Positions 55,144 through 62,336 of a stretch of DNA of 64,000 nucleotides are shown here, piece after piece. This stretch comes from Ignavibacteriales bacterium (GTDB lineage: Bacteria > Bacteroidota > Ignavibacteria > Ignavibacteriales > Melioribacteraceae). The DNA is taken from positions 62,001 to 126,000 of the forward strand of contig JACOUS010000029.1 of NCBI GenBank assembly GCA_016177735.1, written 5' to 3'. The translations under genes and the position numbers were made by a program. Below the pieces are notes generated by a model. It was given only the letters and a program-made list of their open reading frames with translations. It was not told the DNA's origin and ran no database searches. Position 1 is the stretch's first letter, and each line of letters starts with the position of its first letter.

Positions 55144-56439
55144 GTTCTTCAGGTATCGTCAATCCGCGCTGTGCCCGATTCTGCTTACGTTTATGAAGAA
55201 GAATTTGAAGTCGATTCTATAAAAATTGTGGGCAACGAAACAACGGAAGATTTTATTATTCTTCGCGAGCTTACTTTCAAACCCGGCAGCAAAGTAACAT
55301 CATCCCAGCTTCTTTACAACCGCGAAAGAATTTTCAGTTTGCGTTTATTTACGAGAGTGAATGTTTACCCGGTTTACAGCGGCATTCACACATTTATTTA
55401 CATTGATGTAAAAGAGAGCTGGTACATTTACCCGGTTCCTTTTATCAAGCGGCAAGATAAATCATCCAACAAATATTCGTACGGAATAAATCTTACTTAT
55501 AGAAATTTCAGGGGCAGAAACGAAAATATTCGAGCCATCTTGAGTTTTGGTTACGATCCTTTCTTTTCCATTTTATATGAAAATCCGGCGCTCGATTACG
55601 AGAATGGACTTGGTTTCGGAGTCGCTCTTTCATATTTGAATGCGTATAATAAATCCGCACTTGCAAAAAGAAATTACGGCGGTAATTTCAAAAATAAATT
55701 TTACTCCACAGCTTTTACTTTGAACAAAAGGCTCGATCAATTCAACACTCTTTACGGAGTTACCGGATTTGATTACGTACAAGTGCCGGCTGATTATTTT
55801 ACCGGCATGAGTGGATCCGGCGGAAAGATCGACCGCGCAGTTTCACTCGGCATCGGCTACATTTACGATTCGCGCGATCTCAAGCAGTTTCCGCAGAACG
55901 GTATTTATTCATTCGTTCAGTTGAAGCACAAGGGATTGGGTCTGCAAGAAATCAATTATAATATTCTTGATGTTGATTTCAGAGAGTACCGCTCGTTCAT
56001 TCCAAATTTAATTTCGAAGTGGAGAATTGCTGCGCGGCACTCGTTCGGAAATCTGGTTCCGTTCTATGATTATTCTTATCTCGGATATGATGAATATGTA
56101 CGCGGACACAGCGACGATAACCGTGAAGGAAATAATTTTATTATCTCTTCGGTTGAGTTGAGCTATCCCATTCTTAAAGAATTTGATTTCAGCGTGAAGC
56201 TGCCTCTGCTTCCCGAAAAACTTACATCGGCACGTATCGGAATTTTTATTACGGCTTTTGCGGATGCCGGACACGCATTCAACAATAACCAGCGTTTTAG
56301 ATTCGGAGATTTTTATTCGGGTTACGGTGTTGGAATTACTTTTTTGGTTCTTCCGTACAATGCGATTAGATTTGAATATGCAATCGGGAATAAAGAAAAC
56401 AAAGGGGAGTTTTTAATTGGTACCGGTTTCTCTTTCTGA
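55096..56439 (+). CDS. Omp85/BamA-like outer-membrane protein with one POTRA domain
   Basis: ATG 55096 gives a signal peptide (MNKKFIKIFFTAIGFFVLQV, cut near SIRA); an ATG 34 codons earlier would spoil it. The 447-residue protein has one POTRA domain (about 37-115, VDSIKIVGNETTEDFIILRE and LYNRERIFSLRLF) and a 16-strand-type barrel with the Omp85 pattern SLGIGYIYDSRD and the lid-lock-like VRGHSDDNREGNN, ending in GTGFSF with terminal Phe. This is the bacterial surface antigen (D15) family. A single POTRA separates it from BamA; it may secrete or insert a specific substrate, or assist lipid transfer. The start lies within a stem-loop. Confidence 0.78.
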   Translation: MNKKFIKIFFTAIGFFVLQVSSIRAVPDSAYVYEEEFEVDSIKIVGNETTEDFIILRELTFKPGSKVTSSQLLYNRERIFSLRLFTRVNVYPVYSGIHTFIYIDVKESWYIYPVPFIKRQDKSSNKYSYGINLTYRNFRGRNENIRAILSFGYDPFFSILYENPALDYENGLGFGVALSYLNAYNKSALAKRNYGGNFKNKFYSTAFTLNKRLDQFNTLYGVTGFDYVQVPADYFTGMSGSGGKIDRAVSLGIGYIYDSRDLKQFPQNGIYSFVQLKHKGLGLQEINYNILDVDFREYRSFIPNLISKWRIAARHSFGNLVPFYDYSYLGYDEYVRGHSDDNREGNNFIISSVELSYPILKEFDFSVKLPLLPEKLTSARIGIFITAFADAGHAFNNNQRFRFGDFYSGYGVGITFLVLPYNAIRFEYAIGNKENKGEFLIGTGFSF

Positions 56440-57142
56440 TATTGAATTATACTTTTCGCCTAAAATTGCCGGGCAAAAAATATTTATCGAAGGCGAGGAA
56501 TGCCATCATATCAAGGATGTGATGAGACATAAAGCCGGCGATGAAATATTTGTAACCGACGGCGAAGGGCATATCTACAAAACAGAAATTACGGAAGTCT
56601 CCATAAAAAGCATTTCGTGCGGACTATTGGAAAGATTTGAATACCCGAACAACTTTTCGAAAATTATTTTTTGTATCCCTCGTTTGAAAAGCGCAGAACG
56701 CTTCGAGTTTGCTTTGGAAAAATGTGTTGAACTGGGCATCACAAACTTTATTGTTTTTGATTCGCAGAGAACTGTTGCAAAAGGGGAGAAGATCGAACGC
56801 TGGCAGAAAATTCTCACATCGGCAATGAAACAATCACTGTGCGCGTGGCTGCCGAAAATAAGTTATGTTAAATCTGTTGCTGAACTTTCCAAATTATCCG
56901 GCACAAAAATTTTATTTGATCAAAACTCGGAACAAAATTTTACGGAATGGTTTTCAACTCAAAACTCTAAATCTGAAACACAAAACTTGTTTTTCATTTT
57001 CGGTCCCGAAGGAGGAATTTCGGAAGGAGAGTGGAGAGTGATGAACGCTGGGTGGAGAATGAGACTTACAAATAATCGTTTACGGAGTGAGACTGCAATT
57101 GTCACTGCAGCAGCAGAAATGGCTCTTTCAATTAAAGGCTAA
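56417..57142 (+). CDS. rsmE: 16S rRNA (uracil-1498-N3)-methyltransferase RsmE
   Basis: A 241-residue SPOUT methyltransferase. GEECHHIKDVMRHKAGDEIF is the N-terminal PUA-like domain; the C-terminal knot has FIFGPEGGISEGEW and the SAM-binding NNRLRSETAIVTAAAEMA. It methylates U1498 in helix 44 of 16S rRNA. The start is TTG at 56417, 23 bases inside the Omp85-like gene; the next ATG would cut into the conserved domain. Its stop overlaps the stop of the convergent pyrophosphatase-like gene. Confidence 0.9.
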   Translation: MVPVSLSDIELYFSPKIAGQKIFIEGEECHHIKDVMRHKAGDEIFVTDGEGHIYKTEITEVSIKSISCGLLERFEYPNNFSKIIFCIPRLKSAERFEFALEKCVELGITNFIVFDSQRTVAKGEKIERWQKILTSAMKQSLCAWLPKISYVKSVAELSKLSGTKILFDQNSEQNFTEWFSTQNSKSETQNLFFIFGPEGGISEGEWRVMNAGWRMRLTNNRLRSETAIVTAAAEMALSIKG

Positions 57143-57486
57143 TCATAACGCCGGATTAAAATTCCCGACATGAATTCACTGTTATTATGAAATGATAGAA
57201 TCGTGTTTGTCTCTTCTTCGCTGCAACCGATAAGTAATTTTATTTCACAATCCTTTTTAAGATTATCTACAGTGCAGATAATTGCGGTTAAATTTGACGA
57301 ACTATGGCAGCCCCGCCAAACATCAATCTCATTTCCGTCATTGCTAGTGGTTCCATTTAGATAGCCGTAATCGCAAGGATAGATCATTTCAGGAAACCGT
57401 GGGTGTGCCGAACCTTTTGTTCTATCAATAATTATTTCCGAATCGAGAATAAGTTGATCAAGATTCTGCCAGAAGTTATTCTGCAT
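57139..57486 (-). CDS. Small inorganic pyrophosphatase-like protein
   Basis: A 115-residue protein with the class I inorganic pyrophosphatase core: IIIDRTKGSAHPRFPEMIYP then CDYGYLNGTTSNDGNEIDVW. The DxxDxD-type metal site is reduced to DGNEIDVWRG, and the protein is about two thirds of the usual length. Short forms of this kind occur in Firmicutes and related groups and their activity is uncertain. It ends the nucleoside salvage operon, after purine nucleoside phosphorylase, where phosphate chemistry would fit. The stop overlaps that of rsmE on the other strand. Confidence 0.65.
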   Translation of the reverse strand: MQNNFWQNLDQLILDSEIIIDRTKGSAHPRFPEMIYPCDYGYLNGTTSNDGNEIDVWRGCHSSSNLTAIICTVDNLKKDCEIKLLIGCSEEETNTILSFHNNSEFMSGILIRRYD

Positions 57487-58308
57487 TTAAACCAACTCGA
57501 TAACTTTTTTTACGAGTCTTTCAAAATCTTTTTTAACCAGTTCTGCTGTTTCCATTACTTCCGAATGGGTTAATTTTGTTGGCGAAAGACCGGCGGCAAA
57601 ATTTGTTATGCAAGAAATTGCTCCGACTTTCATTTTCATGTATGACGCATAAACCGCTTCATGATACGTTGACATTCCGACAGCATCACCGCCGAATTTT
57701 TGCATCATCTTTATTTCAGCCGGTGTTTCATAACTCGGACCTTTCGTAAAGAAGTAAACGCCTTCCTTCAGAATTATTTTTTCTTCAAGTGCGGCTTGCT
57801 TTATCCTATTATTAAATAACTTAGAAGGGAAATCTAAAAAATTATTTTTCGCATCAAGCGAAGCGAGACCTAGTACCTCAGTAATTTCTTTTTTGATTTG
57901 AATACCGTTGAAAGAGTTGATCAGCATTAAATTGCCCGGTTCAAAATTAGGGTTGATTCCGCCGGCGGCGTTTGTTAACAAAATTAATTTGCTGCTCAAT
58001 TTTGCCGCAATGTGGACCGGGATCAAGCACTCGGAAAGTTTGTAGCCTTCATAAAAGTGTATTCTGCCCTGAACTATTAAAAGTTTTTTACCGGCATATT
58101 TTGCAAAGTGGAGATAACCATTGTGACCTTGTACAGTTGATTTCGGATAATTGGGGAGTGAAGAAGTTGGAATAGATTTTACTGTTTCAACTTTATCGGC
58201 AAAATCTCCGAGACCGCTGCCGAGTACAATACATATCTCCGGCTCGAAAGGAATTTGTGTTCTTAACGCGGCTAACACATTTTCATATTTGGCATTGAGA
58301 TCAATCAT
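57487..58308 (-). CDS. Purine-nucleoside phosphorylase
   Basis: A 273-residue trimeric-type (PNP/MTAP family) phosphorylase that splits inosine or guanosine with phosphate. It shows CIVLGSGLGDFADKV, QGRIHFYEGYKLSECLIPVH, LTNAAGGINPNFEPGNL, and KGPSYETPAEIKMMQKFGGD with VGMSTYHEAVYA, all typical of this class. I start at ATG 58308, which shares one base with the upstream transporter stop; the longer frame has an unrelated basic extension inside that gene. It forms a salvage operon with cdd, tdk and the transporter. Confidence 0.92.
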   Translation of the reverse strand: MIDLNAKYENVLAALRTQIPFEPEICIVLGSGLGDFADKVETVKSIPTSSLPNYPKSTVQGHNGYLHFAKYAGKKLLIVQGRIHFYEGYKLSECLIPVHIAAKLSSKLILLTNAAGGINPNFEPGNLMLINSFNGIQIKKEITEVLGLASLDAKNNFLDFPSKLFNNRIKQAALEEKIILKEGVYFFTKGPSYETPAEIKMMQKFGGDAVGMSTYHEAVYASYMKMKVGAISCITNFAAGLSPTKLTHSEVMETAELVKKDFERLVKKVIELV

Positions 58309-59663
58309 TAAAAAAGTATCCCAGCAAGTGTTGCAGTCATTAATGTTGCGAGTGTTCCTCCGATAACTGCTTTTATACCGAGCGCGGCGAGATCTTTTCT
58401 TCTTTCCGGAGCCATTGGAGAAATACCGCCTATTTGAATTGCTATCGAACTGAAATTTGCAAACCCGCACATTGCATAAGTAACCATTAAAATTGCCTTC
58501 TCACTCGCAATTGATTTCATCTCCATCATTTTGCTTAATTCGAGATACGAAACAAACTCGTTCAAAACAACTTTAGTCCCGATCAAACTTCCGAATTGAA
58601 AAGCGCTGTCCCATGGTACGCCGATTCCAACAGCCAAAAATTGCAAAACTGAACCGAAGATTAATTGCAAGCTAAGCGGCTGACCGAAATTTTGCATTAG
58701 ATATTGATTCGCACCGGTCAAGCCTCCAATCCAGCCAAGGAAATAATTAACAAGTGCAATTAATGCTATGAAAGCAATCAACATAGCACCGACATTTAAT
58801 GCAAGCGTTAACCCATCCGATGCACCGGCTGCAGCGGCTTCAATTATATTTGATGCTGTTCTTTCCACTTTTACTTTAACGGTTCCTTTCGTTTCGGGTT
58901 CGGTTGTTTCAGGGAAAATAATTTTTGAAATAAGCATTGCCGCCGGCGCCGCCATTACGCTTGCGCCCAAAAGATGCGTTGCAAAAAGAAGTTGTCCTTC
59001 CTGAATTGGCACATTATGAATTTGCGAGTAAGCTGTTCCAAGAATTTGAATATATGCCGCCATTACTCCGCCGGCAATTGTTGCCATTCCGCCAACCATG
59101 ATTGTGAGGAGTTCGCTCCGTGTCATTCCCTTCAAATACGGTTTAATCATCAACGGAGCTTCCGTTTGACCAACAAAAATATTAGCCGTACACGAAAGAG
59201 ATTCTGCGCCGCTTGTGCCCATTATTCTTGCCATGAACCAAGCCATGCCTTGAACAATTTTCTGCATAACTCCCAAATAATAAAGAACAGACATCAAGCT
59301 TGCGAAGAAAATGATTGTCGGTAGAACTTGAAATGCAAAGAACGAGCCGATGCTTCCTTCAGAGCCGGGACCCAAGCCCAAACTCCCGAAAACAAATTTG
59401 GCGCCTTCAGTCGTGAAATTTAATACCAGTACAAAGAAGCCGCTGATGAATCTGAAAAATTCTTTTATCCAGCCAAGCGGCATAAAGAATCTGCCGAGTG
59501 TGTCGCCTTTAATAATTAAAATGGCAAAGGTAGTCTGAATTACTAATCCGGAAATAACGAGCCGCCAGTTAATTTTTTTCTTATTGTTGGAAAGAAGAAA
59601 AGCAATTCCAATGAGTAATGCTATTCCTATAATTCCTCTGAATAAAGAAACTGCAAATTCCAT
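58308..59663 (-). CDS. Concentrative nucleoside transporter (CNT/NupC family)
   Basis: A 451-residue membrane protein with about 10 hydrophobic helices. It has the NupC-type conserved segments FIFG-like SLGLGPGSEGSIGSFFAFQV, ANIFVGQTEAPLMIKPYLKG and ASDGLTLALNVGAMLIAFIA, and late ANFSSIAIQIGGISPMAPER. CNT proteins import nucleosides with sodium or protons. Between tdk and purine nucleoside phosphorylase it provides their substrates, so a broad purine/pyrimidine specificity is likely. Confidence 0.92.
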   Translation of the reverse strand: MEFAVSLFRGIIGIALLIGIAFLLSNNKKKINWRLVISGLVIQTTFAILIIKGDTLGRFFMPLGWIKEFFRFISGFFVLVLNFTTEGAKFVFGSLGLGPGSEGSIGSFFAFQVLPTIIFFASLMSVLYYLGVMQKIVQGMAWFMARIMGTSGAESLSCTANIFVGQTEAPLMIKPYLKGMTRSELLTIMVGGMATIAGGVMAAYIQILGTAYSQIHNVPIQEGQLLFATHLLGASVMAAPAAMLISKIIFPETTEPETKGTVKVKVERTASNIIEAAAAGASDGLTLALNVGAMLIAFIALIALVNYFLGWIGGLTGANQYLMQNFGQPLSLQLIFGSVLQFLAVGIGVPWDSAFQFGSLIGTKVVLNEFVSYLELSKMMEMKSIASEKAILMVTYAMCGFANFSSIAIQIGGISPMAPERRKDLAALGIKAVIGGTLATLMTATLAGILF

Positions 59664-59676
59664 GTATCACCTTTGT

Positions 59677-60249
59677 TTATTCTGGAATGTAATGACACTT
59701 GCGGCAGCGCGCTTCGTAACTATCCGATGCGCCGACCAAAACACGTTCAGCCGAAACAACTTTGCGCTGCGTTTTATCTGCTGGGTTGCCGCATGTAACA
59801 CAGATTGCTAAAGTTTTTGTGATGTATTCTGCAATGGCAAGTAATTGCGGCATCGGTTCGAATGGAACGCCGCGGTAATCTTGATCCAATCCGGCAACAA
59901 TTACTCGCTTGCCTTGATTTGCGAGCGTGTTGCAGACATCAATTATATCGTTATTAAAAAATTGTGCTTCATCAATGCCAACGACTTGTGCTGTTTCTGC
60001 GTGGTCTAAAATTTCTTTTGCGTTTTCTACAAGAATCGAGGGGAGTGACTGCTCGCTGTGCGAAACAATATCTCCGTTTGAATAGCGGATATCAATTTTG
60101 GGTTTGAAAATTTTTACGTTTTGTTTAGCAATTTTTGCTCTGCGGAGTCTGCGGATTAGTTCTTCTGTTTTGCCGCTGAACATACATCCGGCAATAACTT
60201 CGATCCATCCGGTATCTCTTGGTGTAGAATGCGGTTGAAAATCCATCAT
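59677..60249 (-). CDS. tdk: Thymidine kinase
   Basis: A 190-residue type II thymidine kinase. The P-loop is [11 protein letters not shown], the DEAQFF element supplies the Walker B Asp and catalytic Glu, the lasso-loop zinc site is formed by [10 protein letters not shown] and CRKCHYIPE, and [20 protein letters not shown] binds thymidine. It overlaps the end of cdd by four bases. It belongs to the pyrimidine part of the salvage operon. Confidence 0.95.
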   Translation of the reverse strand: MMDFQPHSTPRDTGWIEVIAGCMFSGKTEELIRRLRRAKIAKQNVKIFKPKIDIRYSNGDIVSHSEQSLPSILVENAKEILDHAETAQVVGIDEAQFFNNDIIDVCNTLANQGKRVIVAGLDQDYRGVPFEPMPQLLAIAEYITKTLAICVTCGNPADKTQRKVVSAERVLVGASDSYEARCRKCHYIPE

Positions 60250-60647
60250 GGTTTTAAGAACTCCTCGCCAAATGAGTGGGGAATTAATTCGCTTAGTTTG
60301 AAGATTTTATATTCGCCTTTATGATTTGCCATAATTACATCAATATTACCGCCGCAAAGATCGGAAAGTACTTGTCTGCACGCACCGCACGGAGAGCAGA
60401 GTGCTTCGCCATCGCTTGCAATTGCAATTGCGGTAAATTTCCTTTCGCCTTCAAGCACAGCTTGAAAGACAGCGGTTCTTTCAGCACATATTGTTAAGCT
60501 GTATGAAGAATTCTCGATGTTAGCGCCGGTGTAAACTTTTCCATCATCTGTTAATAGTGCTGCACCTACGTGAAAGTTAGAATATGTGGGGAGGGCTTTT
60601 GATCTTGCGTTAATGGCTTGCTGGACTAAATTTTTGATATCGTACAT
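60246..60647 (-). CDS. cdd: Cytidine deaminase
   Basis: A 133-residue tetrameric-type cytidine deaminase. The zinc site is CAERTAV (Cys, with the proton-shuttling Glu) and [11 protein letters not shown] (two Cys). [20 protein letters not shown] is the canonical block. It is the first gene of the minus-strand salvage operon and lies 21 bases after an exact -7 promoter box. Confidence 0.95.
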   Translation of the reverse strand: MYDIKNLVQQAINARSKALPTYSNFHVGAALLTDDGKVYTGANIENSSYSLTICAERTAVFQAVLEGERKFTAIAIASDGEALCSPCGACRQVLSDLCGGNIDVIMANHKGEYKIFKLSELIPHSFGEEFLKP

Positions 60648-60667
60648 GCAGTGTCAAATTTTTTGTC

Positions 60668-60675
60668 CAAAGATA
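60668..60675 (-). promoter_or_regulatory. -7 box of the nucleoside salvage operon
   Basis: Reads TATCTTTG on the minus strand, an exact TAnnTTTG match 21 bases before the cdd ATG. The expected -33 TTTG is not present at 19-21 bases (ATTCC instead), so this is a one-box assignment. Confidence 0.45.
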
Positions 60676-60753
60676 TGAGATTGTGTTGATAAATGGAATT
60701 AGTTTTTTTGAGGCGAAACTATGAGAGAGACAAACTGAAAGCAACGAAAAGTA

Positions 60754-60997
60754 TCAAGCAGCAATTTGTTTGATTCTTTCTGCAATCCGTTGTTTTATAA
60801 TAAATTCCTTTGTCACTCCGGGTTTTTTTAGCTTCGTGATCGATTGATTTCAACATCCACGAAGGGAATGAAACATTAATTTTTTCCGGGCGCAAACCGG
60901 GTCTTGTTGCTTTGTTTATATCAAGATGTTTGAGAATATCTTTCTTGCTGTCGAATTTTTTATCAAGTGTATCAGCTTTGATATAATTCTTTTTCAT
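60754..60997 (-). pseudogene. CopG/BrnA-like antitoxin, frameshifted in an A7 run
   Basis: The ATG frame begins MKKNYIKADTLDKKFDSKKD and reaches NVSFPSWMLKSIDHEAKK, a ribbon-helix-helix antitoxin start, then turns into an unrelated Cys-rich tail. Removing one A from the A7 run (minus strand, 60823-60829) restores PGVTKEFIIKQRIAERIKQI plus AA and a stop at 60754, which is the normal ending of this family (81 residues). So the gene is either decayed, read by slippage on A7, or affected by a base-calling error. No toxin of the BrnT kind is adjacent. Confidence 0.7.
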
Positions 60998-61056
60998 TTT
61001 TTCGTGCTCTAGTTACGATGAACGAAATTGAGAAATGACTTGCAATTGTGGTGGCT

Positions 61057-61257
61057 TTATTTAGATTCTGTTCGCTTTGTCGGAATCGTTTTTTTGGCTT
61101 TAATTTTTTCTTGTTGTTCTAATAAATGTGCCCACTTCTTTTTGATCTTTTCAAATTCACGCCTATCATAATTGGGATCAGACTTAATTCGATAATACGC
61201 ATCCCTTATTTCCCTAACCATTTGAACAGAGTCAAATATTTTCTTTTTAGATGCCAT
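61057..61257 (-). CDS. Small antitoxin-like partner of a PIN-domain protein
   Basis: A 66-residue charged helical protein: FDSVQMVREIRDAYYRIKSD, then PNYDRREFEKIKKKWAHLLE and a Lys-rich tail. The pattern FDxVxMxREIRD is familiar from short proteins encoded next to PIN-domain toxins. Its ATG overlaps the last 11 bases of the PIN gene, as in intact pairs. The frame is intact even though both neighbours are frameshifted. Antitoxin function is inferred from gene order. Confidence 0.6.
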   Translation of the reverse strand: MASKKKIFDSVQMVREIRDAYYRIKSDPNYDRREFEKIKKKWAHLLEQQEKIKAKKTIPTKRTESK

Positions 61258-61701
61258 TAGTAATATCTCTCGGATTTCTTATTTCAATTAATTTGTAGCC
61301 GTATTTTAAATTTACCGAATTGTATAATCTAATTTTTTCGTAATTGACTATGTGTTTGAAATTCCAGCTGATCAAAACATCAACCTTTGCAATCGTGGTA
61401 GCAGCTATGTGTTGTGTATCAGCCAACGATTTTTTTGTAACAATTTTTTCTTTTATGTAAAGCTCAGATAAAGTCAGCACTTCAGTATCAAGTTTAATAA
61501 TTTCTAAATGACTTTTTGGGAATACGTTTAATTATGTTTTTAACAACAGCCGGTGCATATTTCAACTCGAATTCGGAGACCTCGGAAATTACTGCAGTAT
61601 GCCTTCCTTGCTCAAAAGTCTTCAATCAGCTTCAAAGACCATTTTTCAAATTCCGGATCAAAGCAGCCACCGAACACAGAAGTATCAACATATATTCGCA
61701 T
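61247..61701 (-). pseudogene. PIN-domain toxin, broken by two frameshifts
   Basis: From ATG 61701 the frame encodes MRIYVDTSVFGGCFDPEFEK and WSLKLIEDF, then stops. Dropping one T from TTTT (plus-strand A4, 61614-61617) continues as EQGRHTAVISEVSEFELKYA; dropping one A from AAAAA (plus-strand T5, 61513-61517) continues as SHLEIIKLDTEVLTLSELYI and on to SLADTQHIAATTIAKVDVLI, SWNFKHIVNYEKI and IEIRNPRDI. Together they give a complete PIN protein of about 150 residues with the acidic catalytic residues (D6, E and D). As sequenced it cannot be made, so it is called a pseudogene. Confidence 0.75.
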
Positions 61702-61956
61702 TTCGTTTACTCAATTTATTGCAATAATAAATGGAGTTAGTTTTTTTGAGTGCTGAGTGATTAATGCAGAGTGCCGAACTGAGGACGCAAACACAACGCC
61801 TTTAAAAGAAATCTCGCAGAGCCGCAGAGAATTTTTGTCGAGATTGTTTTTGACCTCGAAAGTTTTGCAACAGTCTTCAAGGTCTCAGCACGTAGTTTTG
61901 TTTTACAACTGGAGTTGCGCACAATTTATTTTTGGATAAATTCAATTGCCGCGACC

Positions 61957-62062
61957 TTTAGAGGCTGTGTGATAATTCAGATTTTTAGAAAAAATGTTTG
62001 GATTTCATTTTAAAAATTAAACTAAAATTTGCGTGACACCCTATTTTCACACAGCCTCTTTA
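61957..62062. mobile_element. MITE-like element, 98 bp, with TTTA target duplication
   Basis: The element runs from GAGGCTGTGTGA (61961-61972) to its exact inverse TCACACAGCCTC (62047-62058), 12-bp perfect ends. It is flanked on both sides by TTTA (61957-61960 and 62059-62062), a likely target-site duplication. The interior is A+T-rich and non-coding. The first eight bases GAGGCTGT are shared with the left end of the element at 23934. It looks like a non-autonomous derivative of an insertion sequence of the IS5 kind, whose transposase is not in the window. Confidence 0.65.
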
Positions 62063-62092
62063 GGTAGCGGTACTATATCAACCCTATTCTAT

Positions 62093-62104
62093 CGGCTTTA
62101 GCCG
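62093..62104. repeat. REP-like hairpin
   Basis: CGGCT-TT-AGCCG followed by CAATTA. It resembles the TGGCTAAAGCCA unit at 7169 (same GGCTTTAGCC/GGCTAAAGCC core, with CAATT nearby), suggesting one family of extragenic palindromes. Confidence 0.4.
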
Positions 62105-62336
62105 CAATTAAAAAACAAAAATTAGCACATGTCAATCGAATAATATAATTGACAAAAAACCGAACTTGAATTAAATTGATTTCAAATTTTTGAAGCACTT
62201 TCACGGATGCCGTGAGCAGCATTCTCGACAGAAGAAAAATTGATTAGTACAAATAATAGAATAAATAATACTAATTCGTTTGCCACACAAATGGGTAATT
62301 ATAAAAGTATAATAACAATATAGTATTGAGATCATT

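Larger units (their letters stand above)
61702..62336. other. Gene-free accessory gap
   Basis: This 635-base stretch separates the toxin-antitoxin remnants from the ATPase gene. It contains one MITE-like element (61961-62058) and one REP-like hairpin (62093-62104). In 61702-61956 and 62105-62336 I see no supported gene, only A+T-rich sequence and short spurious frames. No exact promoter could be placed in front of the ATPase gene. Confidence 0.6.

Noticed and set aside
58309-58470. Upstream extension of the purine nucleoside phosphorylase frame
   Set aside because: It lies inside the transporter gene in another frame and encodes an unrelated basic peptide; ATG 58308 with a one-base overlap is a better start.
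61757-61939. 60-codon plus-strand frame in the accessory gap
   Set aside because: There is no ribosome site and no family resemblance, and the composition looks like decayed non-coding sequence.
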